64,000 nucleotides of DNA from Actinoallomurus iriomotensis (GTDB lineage: Bacteria; Actinomycetota; Actinomycetes; Streptosporangiales; Streptosporangiaceae), in the NCBI RefSeq assembly GCF_030269445.1, contig NZ_BSTJ01000001.1, positions 23,800 to 87,799 on the forward strand, given 5' to 3'. This document shows, one piece after another, positions 53,580 through 63,030 of this stretch; position 1 is the first letter of the stretch, and each line of letters begins with the position of its first letter. The notes under the pieces were generated by a model. It made no database searches, was not told the DNA's origin, and saw only the letters and a list, made by a program, of their open reading frames with translations. The translations under genes and the position numbers were made by a program.

Positions 53580-55469
53580 TCAGCTGTAGCCTCCCGCGTA
53601 ACTTCCGCTGTGGGCGCTTCCGGCGGCCCCCGGCGACATGGTGCGGAGCTGCCCGGTCAGCTCGTCGATCAGCTTCCTCGCCTGGTCCGCCGACGAACGC
53701 GCCTGGTCGCGCTCGGCCGACAGCGCCGACAGGGCGTCGCGCTGCTGGGTGACGGCCTCGGCGAGCTGGTCGACCCACTGCTCGCGTTCCTTGAGCTTCT
53801 CGCTCACCGAGTCGCGCTCGGCGTTGGCCTGGCGGACCTGGGTGAGCGCCGTGTCGCGCTCGCGGATCAGGTCCTCCACGCGGCGCTGGGTCTGGGCCAG
53901 CTCCGACGCGGCGCGGGCCTGCGCGAGCTCGGCGCTGTCGCGGTCGTTCTCGATCTGCTTGGCGCTGTCGAGCGCCCGCCGGCGCTCGGCGTCGAGGTCC
54001 TGGACGCGGCGCCGGAGGGAGTCGGCGTCCTTGGAGGCGGCCTCCAGGTCGACGACCCTGCTGCGCAGGGTGTTCAGCTCGGCCTGCGCGGTCTCCAGCG
54101 CCTGGGCCAGGTCGGCGGCGTGCTTGGAGATCCGGTCGCGCTCGCCCTCGAGGGCCTTGCGCCCGGTCTGCGCCTCGCCGGCGGAGCGGTGTGCCTCGTC
54201 GCGGTCCTCGCGCATCTGGTCGCGCTCGGACATCGCCTGGCGGGCGGCGACCTCGAACTGCTCGGCCTGCGAACGGGCCTGGTCGCGCTCGGTGAAGGCC
54301 TGCCGCATCGCGGCCTCGGACTGCTCCGCCTTGCTGCGCAGGCGCTCGGCCTCCTGCCAGGCGCCGGCGGCCTCGCGCTGGGCCGCCTCGCGCTCGGACA
54401 TCATCTGGCGCACGGCGGCCTCGGACTGCTCCGCACGCTGCTCGGCCGCACGCAGCTGGACGAGCGTCTTGTCGGTCTCCTGCCGGGCCCCGACCGCCTC
54501 GCGCTGGGCGTTGTCCCGCTCGGTCATCATCTGGCGCATCGCGGCCTCGGACTGCTCGGCGCGCTGCTCGGCCGCACGGGCCTGCTGCTCGGCCGTGCGC
54601 GCCTGGGCGAGCGCCTGGTCGGTCTGCTGCCGGGCCCCGACCGCCTCACTCTGGGCGTTGTCGCGCTCGCCGATGGCCTGCCGCATGGCGGCCTCGGACT
54701 GCTCGGCCTGCGCACGGGCCCGCAGGCCCTCCTGCCAGGCGGTGTTGGCCTCCTGCTTGGCCGACTCGCGCTCGGAGATCGCCTGGCGCACGGCGGCCTC
54801 GGACTGCTCGACGCGCTGGTTCATCTCCTCCAGCTGCGCGCGTACGCGGTCGAGCTCCTGCTGCATCGCCGCGGCGTCCTGCTTGGCCGACTCGCGCTCG
54901 GCCATGAGCTGGCGCCCGGTCGCCTCGGCCTGCTCCTTCTGCTGCCGTACGGACTGCGCCTCCTGGCGCATCGCGGCGGCGTCGCGCTGGGCGGCCTCGC
55001 GCTCGGTCATGAGCTGCCGGACGGCCGCCTCGGCCTGTTCGGCGCGCTGGTCGAGCTGTTCGTTCTGGGCGCCGACCCGCTCGATCTCCTGCATCGCCGC
55101 CGCGGCGTCCTGCTTGGCGCTCTCGCGCTCGGCGAGCATCTGGCGGGCGGTGGCCTGAGCCTGCTGCACCTGGGTGCGGAGGCGCTCGACCTCCTGCCAG
55201 GCCGAGGTGGCCTCCTGCTTGGTCTTCTCGTGCTCCGCCTGGACGGCCGCGATCTGGACCGCGGCCTCCTGTTTCGCCTCGGCGACCTTCTGCTCACCCT
55301 GCGCCAACGCGCCGGCGAGCATGTCCGCCATCTGCCGCAGCCGGTCGACGACCTCGCCCGGCTGTTCCACGTCGCCGCCACGGGCCGGCCGGCTGCCGTT
55401 GCCCGGCAACCACGACGACCCGCCGCTGTCCGCGGAGTAAGAACCGCCCGAACCATTGAGATCGCTCAC
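53580..55469 (-). CDS. Long coiled-coil protein with heptad-multiple repeats
   Basis: About 629 residues, almost entirely coiled coil from residue 40 to 600. A Gly/Ser-rich head (SDLNGSGGSYSADSGG) and a Gly/Ser/Tyr tail flank it. Repeats that start with (R/Q/K)AEQSEAAxRQ recur at spacings of 35, 42, 35, 49, 42, 35 and 21 residues, all multiples of seven, so the heptad register is kept. A different coiled-coil region follows (DLEAASKDADSLRRRVQDLDAERRRALD). This suggests a filament-forming, FilP- or Scy-like cytoskeletal element, but homology is not established. The start is GTG 55469, after which the protein reads SDLNG. Confidence 0.85.
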   Translation of the reverse strand: MSDLNGSGGSYSADSGGSSWLPGNGSRPARGGDVEQPGEVVDRLRQMADMLAGALAQGEQKVAEAKQEAAVQIAAVQAEHEKTKQEATSAWQEVERLRTQVQQAQATARQMLAERESAKQDAAAAMQEIERVGAQNEQLDQRAEQAEAAVRQLMTEREAAQRDAAAMRQEAQSVRQQKEQAEATGRQLMAERESAKQDAAAMQQELDRVRAQLEEMNQRVEQSEAAVRQAISERESAKQEANTAWQEGLRARAQAEQSEAAMRQAIGERDNAQSEAVGARQQTDQALAQARTAEQQARAAEQRAEQSEAAMRQMMTERDNAQREAVGARQETDKTLVQLRAAEQRAEQSEAAVRQMMSEREAAQREAAGAWQEAERLRSKAEQSEAAMRQAFTERDQARSQAEQFEVAARQAMSERDQMREDRDEAHRSAGEAQTGRKALEGERDRISKHAADLAQALETAQAELNTLRSRVVDLEAASKDADSLRRRVQDLDAERRRALDSAKQIENDRDSAELAQARAASELAQTQRRVEDLIRERDTALTQVRQANAERDSVSEKLKEREQWVDQLAEAVTQQRDALSALSAERDQARSSADQARKLIDELTGQLRTMSPGAAGSAHSGSYAGGYS

Positions 55470-55567
55470 ATAGGGAACTCTAAGGGCGTCTCGCAAGGCT
55501 GTCTGCCATGTCCGGGAACGTGTGGCGCATCACTCGTGAATTGCTCCCCAGGTCACGTCCCCTGTGA

Positions 55568-56614
<1,047 letters not shown>

Positions 56615-56755
56615 GCCGGTCTCCGCCCGCATCCCGTCTGGCCGAGCCCGAATCGGATTCGGTACCGTGGGAGCGGACGGAACGCGGAGAGCCGTCCCGG
56701 GCTCTCGCCCATCGCGAGGGCTCCGGGCCGTCTCCGGGGAGGGGGGCGCGTGGCG

Positions 56756-57922
56756 ATGACCGGGACGGCGATCGCCGGGCTCGGGACGACCGAGCTCGGC
56801 AAGGTGTACGGCCGCAGCCCGCGTCGACTGGCCGCCGACGCCGTACGCGCCGCCGCCGATGACGCCGGCCTCGCCCTGTCCGACCTCGACGGGCTGATCG
56901 TCAGCCACGGCCTGTCCGGCTCCCCCGGCATCGACCTGGCCGGCGTGCTCGGCCTGCGGGACCTGCGGCTGCTCACCCAGATGAACTCCTACGGCGCGAC
57001 CGCGATCGGCATGGTCTCCCACGCCGCCGCGATGATCGGCAGTGGCGCCGCGTCGGCGGTCGCGTGCGTCTTCGCCGACGCGCCGCTGCGCCCCGAACGC
57101 TCCTCCGGCTCCGCCTACCACCGCGAGGCGGCGGAGTGGCACGGCGTCGGCGGGTTGCAGGCCGCGCTGGGCTTCCGCAGCGTCAACGCCTTCTACGCCC
57201 TCGCGGCGCGGCGGCACATGGAACGCTACGGCACCACGAGCGAGCAGCTCGGCGCGATCGCGGTGGCCACTCGCGCCTGGGCCGTCGGCAACCCGCTCGC
57301 CCAGATGCGCGAGCCCATCTCGCTGCGCGACCACCAGGAGTCCCGCTGGGTGGTCGAACCGCTGCACCTGCTCGACTGCTGCCTCGTCTCCAACGGCGGC
57401 GTCGCCGTGATCGTCACGAGCGCCGAGCGCGCCCGCGACCTGGCACAGCCGCCCGTGCACGTGTGGGGGTGGGGGCAGGGCCACCCCGGCCGCCGCATGG
57501 AGCGCGGCAGCGACTTCGGGTTGGCCACCGGGGCGGCGCTGTCCGGCCCGGCGGCGATGAAGATGGCGGGCATCACCACGGCCGACGTCGACAGCTGCCA
57601 GATCTATGACTGCTACACCTTCACCGTCCTGGTGACGCTGGAGGACTACGGCTTCTGCGCCAAGGGCGAGGGTGGGCCGTTCGCCGCGAGCGGCGCTCTC
57701 GGTCCGGGCGGCACGCTGCCGGTCAACACCGGCGGCGGGCAGCTGTCGGGCTACTACATGTGGGGCATGACCCCGCTGTCCGAGGCCGTGATCCAGGCCC
57801 GCGGCCACGGCGGTGAGCGGCAGGCTCCTCGCAACGACGTGATCCTCGTCAGCGGCAACGGCGGCATCCTCGACCACCACGCGACGCTGGTCGTCAGCCC
57901 GCACGCGAAGGAGGGCCCATGA
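56756..57922 (+). CDS. Thiolase-fold protein, Ltp2-like aldolase candidate
   Basis: About 388 residues with a thiolase/SCP2 fold. The usual thiolase nucleophile Cys is not evident in the expected segment, which reads LLTQMNSYGATAIGM. The C-terminal half has QIYDCYTFTVLVTLEDYGFC and GGGQLSGYYMWGM, which supply the two tyrosines used by Ltp2-type steroid retro-aldolases. Ltp2 enzymes work only with a DUF35 protein, and one is encoded directly downstream. A role in cleaving a beta-hydroxy-acyl-CoA side chain is therefore proposed. The start is ATG 56756 or GTG 56750, near GGGGAGG. It is followed by two 69-bp repeats. Confidence 0.85.
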   Translation: MTGTAIAGLGTTELGKVYGRSPRRLAADAVRAAADDAGLALSDLDGLIVSHGLSGSPGIDLAGVLGLRDLRLLTQMNSYGATAIGMVSHAAAMIGSGAASAVACVFADAPLRPERSSGSAYHREAAEWHGVGGLQAALGFRSVNAFYALAARRHMERYGTTSEQLGAIAVATRAWAVGNPLAQMREPISLRDHQESRWVVEPLHLLDCCLVSNGGVAVIVTSAERARDLAQPPVHVWGWGQGHPGRRMERGSDFGLATGAALSGPAAMKMAGITTADVDSCQIYDCYTFTVLVTLEDYGFCAKGEGGPFAASGALGPGGTLPVNTGGGQLSGYYMWGMTPLSEAVIQARGHGGERQAPRNDVILVSGNGGILDHHATLVVSPHAKEGP

Positions 57923-58056
57923 CCGAGCGAAGCGAGGGAATCAAAAAACACGGCCCCGTGGTCACACCCTCCGACGAAGGAGGGCCCATGACCGAGCGAA
58001 GCGAGGGAATCAAGAAACACGCCCCCGTGGTCACACCCTCCGACACAGGAGGATTC
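57919..58056 (+). repeat. Two tandem 69-bp units with start codon and ribosome binding site
   Basis: Units 57919-57987 and 57988-58056 are near-identical. Each begins ATGACCGAGCGAAGCGAGGG and ends in an AGGAGG-type site before the next ATG. All three ATGs (57919, 57988, 58057) are in frame with the DUF35 gene, so up to 46 extra residues (two copies starting MTERSEGIKKH) could be translated. The core also occurs at 5016-5035 in the other orientation. Confidence 0.9.
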
Positions 58057-58437
58057 ATGACGGCGGCCGGCCCGATCCGGCGCGACGGCCGCGGCGACCC
58101 GTTCTTCGACGGCGCCGCCGAGGACCGGCTGGTGGTACCCCGCTGCGCCTCCTGCGAGCGGTGGTTCGCCCCGGACGCGACCGGCTGCCCCGGATGCGGC
58201 ACCGACGACCTGACCTGGGCGGAGGCGACCGGCGAGGCGATGCTGGTCTCCTGGGCGGTCACCCACTCCCGTACGGGCGAGACGGCGCCGCTGGCCTTGG
58301 TCGAGCTGGCCGAGGGCCCGTGGATGTACACGCGGCTGGAGACGGACTCGCCACGGGCGGGGCTGCCCCTGCGGGCGAGGTTCGTCCATCCGGACGAGGG
58401 CGAGAGCTATCCGGTGTTCGAGGAGCGCGACCGGTGA
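58057..58437 (+). CDS. DUF35 OB-fold/zinc-ribbon protein (Ltp2 partner)
   Basis: About 126 residues. An N-terminal rubredoxin-like zinc ribbon (VPRCASCERWFAPDATGCPGCG) with four Cys precedes an OB fold (MLVSWAVTHSRTGETAPLALVELAEGPWMYTRLE). DUF35 proteins bind CoA esters and form complexes with thiolase-like proteins or Ltp2 aldolases. The ATG at 58057 has an optimal AGGAGGATTC. Two in-frame upstream starts within the 69-bp repeats are possible. It overlaps the next gene by GTGA. Confidence 0.9.
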   Translation: MTAAGPIRRDGRGDPFFDGAAEDRLVVPRCASCERWFAPDATGCPGCGTDDLTWAEATGEAMLVSWAVTHSRTGETAPLALVELAEGPWMYTRLETDSPRAGLPLRARFVHPDEGESYPVFEERDR

Positions 58438-59561
58438 GAACAGACCTGTGCGAGACGTTCGGGATCGAGTTCCCGCTCTTCGCCTTCAGCCACTGCCGTG
58501 ACGTGGTCGCGGCGGTCACCAACGCGGGCGGGTTCGGCGTGCTCGGCGCGGTCGCCTTCTCCCCCGGCCGGCTCGAGGAGGAGCTGCGCTGGATCGACGA
58601 CCACGTGGGCGGCCGGCCGTACGGCGTCGACGTCCTCGTGCCCGGGAAGATCGCCAAAGAGGCCGAGGCGTCCGGTGACCTGCTGGCGGCGATCCCGCCG
58701 GGGCACTGGGAGTTCCTCGCCGGGCTGTTCGAGCGGTACGGCGTGCCGGCGCCCGACCTGTCGGCCGGCCGCCGGGACGCCCGCCGCGGCGGCCGCCAGG
58801 TCACCGAGGAGGGCGCCACCGAGCTGATCGACGTCGCCCTGCACCACCCGATTCGCCTCATCGCCAGCGCCCTCGGCCCGCCCCCGCCGGTCATGGTCGA
58901 ACGCGCGCGGGCCGCGGGCGTGCCGGTCGCCGCGCTCGTCGGCACCGTCGAGCACGCGCGCCGCCAGGTCCAGGCCGGTGCCGACCTGATCGTCGCGCAG
59001 GGCTCGGAGGCCGGCGGGCACACGGGCGAGATCTCCACGATGGTGCTCGTGCCGGAGGTCGTGGACGCCGTGGCGCCGCTGCCCGTGCTCGCGGCGGGCG
59101 GCATCGCGTCGGGCCGGCAGATGGCCGCGGCGATGGCGCTCGGCGCGCAGGGCGTGTGGTGCGGCTCGGTGTGGCTGACCACCGAGGAGGCCGAGACGCT
59201 CCCGGCCGTGAAGGCCAAGATGCTCGCGGCCTCGTCGAGCGACACGGTGCGCTCCCGGTCCCGTACGGGCAAGCCCGCGCGGCAGCTGCGATCGGCGTGG
59301 ACCGACGAGTGGGACACCTCATCCGACAGCCCCGGCGCGCTGCCGATGCCCCTCCAGATGATCGTCGCCGAGGGCGCGATGGGCCCGATCGGCACGGCCG
59401 CCGAGAACGGCAACGAGGGCGCCCGGCAGCTGGTCAACTACTTCGTCGGCCAGGTCGTCGGCCGGATGAACACCGTCCGGCCCGCACGCCAGGTCGTCTA
59501 CGACATGATCGAGGAGTTCGGCGACGCGCTGGAACGCCTGGTCGAGCTCGGCGCCGGCTGA
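58434..59561 (+). CDS. Nitronate monooxygenase / NPD-type flavoprotein
   Basis: A 375-residue FMN-binding TIM barrel. The segments CRDVVAAVTNAGGFGVLGAV, GADLIVAQGSEAGGHTGE (phosphate and FMN site), and PVLAAGGIASGRQMAAAMALGAQGVWCGS are characteristic. Family members oxidise nitronates, but many in acyl-CoA or steroid clusters have unassigned roles. The start is GTG 58434, overlapping the DUF35 stop, so the three genes probably act in one pathway. Confidence 0.92.
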   Translation: MRTDLCETFGIEFPLFAFSHCRDVVAAVTNAGGFGVLGAVAFSPGRLEEELRWIDDHVGGRPYGVDVLVPGKIAKEAEASGDLLAAIPPGHWEFLAGLFERYGVPAPDLSAGRRDARRGGRQVTEEGATELIDVALHHPIRLIASALGPPPPVMVERARAAGVPVAALVGTVEHARRQVQAGADLIVAQGSEAGGHTGEISTMVLVPEVVDAVAPLPVLAAGGIASGRQMAAAMALGAQGVWCGSVWLTTEEAETLPAVKAKMLAASSSDTVRSRSRTGKPARQLRSAWTDEWDTSSDSPGALPMPLQMIVAEGAMGPIGTAAENGNEGARQLVNYFVGQVVGRMNTVRPARQVVYDMIEEFGDALERLVELGAG

Positions 59562-59566
59562 ACCGG

Positions 59567-60577
59567 TCAGATCGCCGCGGCGGAGGCCCGCCGGCGTACC
59601 GCCCGGGCGCCGATGGCCAACAGGACGACCGCGCCCACGCCGAACACGATGTTCCCGGTGAGCGCGACGGTGCGCGGGACGTCCAGGTCACGGGCGTGCG
59701 AGACGCCGACCCAGGCGTAGGTGAGCAGCGCGCCGCCGGCCAGGGCGAGACGGTGCGCCGCGCCCCAGCCGGGGCGGCGGCACCAGCGCACGCCCAACGC
59801 CACGCTCGCCGCCACCAGCACGAACCAGGCGGCCGCCACCGCCCACTGCGACACCCCGTCGCCCAGGAACTCCCGGCCCCAGTACACGCTCGTCACCCCG
59901 AACGCGGTGGCGCCCACCATCCACGGAGCCGGCGGCGTTCGCCCTGCGACCGCGGCCGCCGGCCGTGGTCGCAGGGCGAACGCCGCGACGACGAGCGCGA
60001 CGATGGCGGCGGAGCACCAGGCGAGCTCGCCCGGTGCCGCGACGAAGCGCGTCTGGGCGATCTGCGCGGCGGCGAGCAGGGCCGCCCCGGCCACGAACAG
60101 CACGGCGGTCACCGTGACGCCGAAGCGTCCGAGCCAGGGGACGGCGTGGTCGTGGTCCCGGCCGAAGGACTCCACGAGCGCGATCGGCACGCAGACGCTC
60201 CAGACAGTGTGCATCGACAGCACGTCCTGGAGCATCTGGACGCTGGTGCCGAGCGCGGGGACGTAGGTGCCGGAGTAGGCGGCGGCGATGTCGAAGCCGC
60301 CGTAGGAGGGGTTCCAGAGCATCATGTCGACCGGTCCCTCCTCCAGCAGGGCATAGGCCGCCGCGAGGAGAATGATCGTCGGCCAGCCGCGCCCGCGGCG
60401 CCGGGCCGTCTCCCGGATCAGCAGCGCCCCGCCGCCGTACAGGGGGGCGAAGAGGAACAACGAGGACACGTCCGTGATGGGAGTGTTGCCGAGCAGGTAC
60501 TCGCCCACCAGCGGCGCGAGGAAGAACAGGGCGACGGCCCGCCCCGTCCCGCCCCGCAGGGAATGTCGTCCGGTCAC
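59567..60577 (-). CDS. Hypothetical polytopic membrane protein
   Basis: About 336 residues with nine to ten membrane helices (for example VALFFLAPLVGEYLLGN, AAIVALVVAAFAL, WFVLVAASVALGV, IVFGVGAVVLLAIGARAV). No transporter or enzyme motif was recognised. Conserved acidic residues lie in helix 3 (LLEEGPVDMMLWNPSY), which resembles intramembrane-enzyme loops only weakly. The start is GTG 60577. It converges with the nitronate monooxygenase gene with 5 bp between stops. Confidence 0.75.
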   Translation of the reverse strand: MTGRHSLRGGTGRAVALFFLAPLVGEYLLGNTPITDVSSLFLFAPLYGGGALLIRETARRRGRGWPTIILLAAAYALLEEGPVDMMLWNPSYGGFDIAAAYSGTYVPALGTSVQMLQDVLSMHTVWSVCVPIALVESFGRDHDHAVPWLGRFGVTVTAVLFVAGAALLAAAQIAQTRFVAAPGELAWCSAAIVALVVAAFALRPRPAAAVAGRTPPAPWMVGATAFGVTSVYWGREFLGDGVSQWAVAAAWFVLVAASVALGVRWCRRPGWGAAHRLALAGGALLTYAWVGVSHARDLDVPRTVALTGNIVFGVGAVVLLAIGARAVRRRASAAAI

Positions 60578-60699
60578 GCGCCTCAGCGTAGGAACGGCGG
60601 GCGGCCGGCGACGTCGGGCGATCGGCCAGACCGGTGTGGTCACCCTGCCCACCGCCCCGGCATCCTTCGTCGGTCACGGCGTCTCCGGTCGGCCGGGGA

Positions 60700-61248
60700 G
60701 GAACGGTGCGCATCGGCCGTCCGGCCATGGACGGCGGTCCGAGTGGCCACGGATCGGCCCTTCGGCGGTGCACACGCCGCTCGCGATCCTTGAGCACGAC
60801 CGCGGTACTCGTCCCGGAGGGGGCCGCCCGGCGATCTGGTCGCCGATCTGCTCGGCTGGGCGCGCGCGCCGAGGCCCGGAGGCGGACCGTCCGGGGCCGA
60901 GCGCTGTTCGCCTCCGTGCCCGGCACCCACCGCCACCCGGCGACGGACGACGCGACAGCACTGTCTCTTGACAACCGCGTCCGCCAGCCGCACCGGCTCC
61001 TCAACACGACGGTCCCACCCGCCGACCCCACCGCCACCGACAAAGCACCATTTCTCGACCACCGCGCCGACTGCTCGACGTGGCGGACCTGCCCACCGGG
61101 CTCACGTGTGCTCGACGGGCTGCTCGCGCCGCTCTACCTGCGCGCGCTGTTCGGCTACGCCGGCATCGCGGCGGGCCTGCCGGCCCTGGTGCGCGCGACG
61201 ATCGGCCGCGCTTCCCGCCGTCCGGCAAGCCGGTCCGCGACCGCTTGA
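60700..61248 (+). pseudogene. Probable decayed TetR-family gene
   Basis: The gap 60578-61329 has no intact gene. One frame ends in VLDGLLAPLYLRALFGYAGIAAGLPALV, which looks like the C-terminal helix pair of a TetR regulator. An upstream frame reads GDLVADLLGWAR-like residues, as in the middle of such proteins, but in another frame. No helix-turn-helix remains. A frameshifted relic is the simplest reading. Confidence 0.4.
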
Positions 61249-61329
61249 GGGCGCCGTTGACGCTCGGCCCGAGCGAGTGCCGGGCCTGGACGGTGGTAAT
61301 CCGGGCGACTCGCGACGTACCGTGCGGAC

Positions 61330-62100
61330 ATGAGCTCTGACGAGGTACTGGTCGAGAGCGACGGCCCGTTCGCCGTCATCACGATGAACCGGCCCGAGCG
61401 CCGCAACGCTCTGTCCCTGTCCCACATGCGCGCGCTGACCTCGGCGTTCCGGCAGGTCGGCGAGACGGACGCGACGGGTACGGTGCTGGCCGGCAACGGC
61501 CCGGTCTTCTCCGCGGGGCACGACTTCGCCGACCTGGCCGGCGCGGACCTCGGCACCGCGCGTGAGCTGCTCCTCACCTGCCGGGAGCTGATGGAGACCA
61601 TCCAGTCCGTACCGCAGGTCGTGATCGCCCGGGTGCACGGGCTGGCGACCGCCGCCGGCTGCCAGCTCGTGGCCACCTGCGACCTGGCCGTGGCGACGTG
61701 GAGCGCGGGGTTCGCCGCCCCGGGCGGCAAGGGCGGCTGGTTCTGCCACACGCCGATGGTGCCCATCGCCCGCAACATCGGGCGCAAGCGGGCGATGGAG
61801 ATGGCGCTGACCGGTGACGTCATCGACGCCGGCACCGCGCTCGACTGGGGCCTGATCAACCGCGCCGTGCCCCCGGAGGAGCTGGAGAAGGCAACACGCG
61901 AGCTGCTCGAACGCGCCACGCGTGGCAGCCGGCGCAGCAAGGCCCTCGGCAAGCAGGCCATGTACGCCCAGCTCGGTCACCCGGAGGCGGACGCCTACAC
62001 GTACGCGGTGGAGGTGATGGCCGCGTCGAGTCAGACCCCCGAGGCCCAGGAAGGAATTCGGGCGTTCCTGGAAAAACGCGCGCCACAGTGGCCCGCGTGA
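61330..62100 (+). CDS. Enoyl-CoA hydratase/isomerase family protein
   Basis: A 256-residue crotonase-fold protein. Oxyanion-hole segments are FSAGHDFADLAGADLG and VHGLATAAGCQLVATCDLAVAT. GGKGGWFCHTPMVPIARNIGRKRAMEMALTGDVIDA follows, as in ECHDC3-like members. The usual second catalytic Glu is not obvious, so the reaction could be hydration or isomerisation of an unusual acyl-CoA. It stands alone, after the TetR relic. Confidence 0.92.
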   Translation: MSSDEVLVESDGPFAVITMNRPERRNALSLSHMRALTSAFRQVGETDATGTVLAGNGPVFSAGHDFADLAGADLGTARELLLTCRELMETIQSVPQVVIARVHGLATAAGCQLVATCDLAVATWSAGFAAPGGKGGWFCHTPMVPIARNIGRKRAMEMALTGDVIDAGTALDWGLINRAVPPEELEKATRELLERATRGSRRSKALGKQAMYAQLGHPEADAYTYAVEVMAASSQTPEAQEGIRAFLEKRAPQWPA

Positions 62101-62339
62101 CCCGGAACCGGTTCCGGTTGTGAGAAGACGCATCGCCGTGGGTGATCCGGGGCCGTCGATCTTGGTCTCAGGCAGGGCGCGGGCCCCTCTGGGAGGATCC
62201 TCGAGCCCCTGACCGGCGGGTGCCCGTCGGCACTGAAAGTCGGCGTTCGCGCTGCTCAGGACGGTGGCGATGAGAGAGCCTGCCGGAGGCCCATAGCGCC
62301 CGCTGCGGTCGGTTGCCGCTCATACGGAGAGCCGATAGC

Positions 62340-62390
62340 ATGGTATGCGTTGCAGTCGAAGTTTCCTCGTACGTATTGAGTTCGTCTTGA
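62340..62390 (+). CDS. Small ORF directly followed by a terminator, upstream of cold-shock gene
   Basis: A 16-codon ORF (MVCVAVEVSSYVLSSS) starts at ATG 62340 with GGAG ten bases upstream. Its TGA overlaps the first base of a terminator stem. It is inside a 421-bp gap between the enoyl-CoA hydratase and cold-shock genes. The tight join of sORF stop and terminator suggests an attenuator or an independent small transcript. Composition does not identify the peptide. No other feature was seen in the gap. Confidence 0.45.
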   Translation: MVCVAVEVSSYVLSSS

Positions 62391-62419
62391 ACGCCCGCGG
62401 AAGTGACGGCGGGCGTTTT
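62390..62419 (+). terminator. Intrinsic terminator upstream of cold-shock gene
   Basis: AACGCCCGC (62390-62398) pairs perfectly with GCGGGCGTT (62409-62417) around a 10-nt loop, followed by TTC after a run of four Ts. It lies about 100 bp upstream of the cold-shock start and immediately after the small ORF, so it could attenuate read-through into cspA. Confidence 0.8.
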
Positions 62420-62521
62420 CGCTTCTCCGGGATAGTCTTCGCGGAAGTAAGCCGAAGTCCGTGATGCAGCCCCGGTCCGCCAACCGGCGCCCCGGTAGAG
62501 GTTCTCAAGCAAGGAGAGAAA

Positions 62522-62725
62522 GTGGCAGAAGGCACCGTCAAGTGGTTCAACGCCGACAAGGGCTTCGGGTTCATCGCACCTGACGGCGGCGGCCCGGACG
62601 TGTTCGTGCACTACTCGGCGATCACCTCCAGCGGCTTCCGTACGCTGGAGGAGAACCAGCGCGTGAGCTTCGAGACGACCCAGGGTCCCAAGGGCCCCCA
62701 GGCGGAGCAGGTCACGCCGATCTAG
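62522..62725 (+). CDS. cspA: Cold-shock protein
   Basis: A 67-residue single OB-fold RNA chaperone. RNP1 KGFGFIAP and RNP2 VFVHYSAI are intact and [12 protein letters not shown] is the family hallmark. It binds single-stranded RNA and DNA. The start is GTG 62522 behind AAGGAGAGAAA. Its leader follows a terminator, a common arrangement for temperature- or growth-controlled csp genes. Confidence 0.97.
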   Translation: MAEGTVKWFNADKGFGFIAPDGGGPDVFVHYSAITSSGFRTLEENQRVSFETTQGPKGPQAEQVTPI

Positions 62726-62740
62726 ACTTAGGACGACCAA

Positions 62741-62785
62741 GGCTGGGCCCCACCGACTCACGTCGGTGCGGGCCCGGCCTGCTTT
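62741..62785 (+). terminator. Intrinsic terminator of cold-shock gene
   Basis: GGGCCCCACCGAC and GTCGGTGCGGGCCC form a long stem with one bulged base around TCAC, followed by GGCCTGCTTTT. The remaining part of the gap to 63030 has no supportable gene. One frame reads DPTPQETERLDLAEQRAAQQQPAYTTAPQAG-like sequence, possibly a relic. Confidence 0.8.
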
Positions 62786-63030
62786 TCACCCGCTTACGAA
62801 CCCGGCGCGACACGCCGTGCCGGCGCTTCGACAGCAGGGCGCCCTCGGCCGGGTCATCGGCCACTTACTCGGCCGATCCCACGCCTCAGGAGACCGAGCG
62901 ACTCGATCTCGCCGAACAACGCGCCGCCCAGCAACAACCCGCCTACACGACCGCGCCCCAGGCCGGTTGCCTTTCGTCGGCTGGGGAGGAGTTTTCGGGA
63001 CCGGTCGTGGCACTCACCGAAAGCCGGAGA

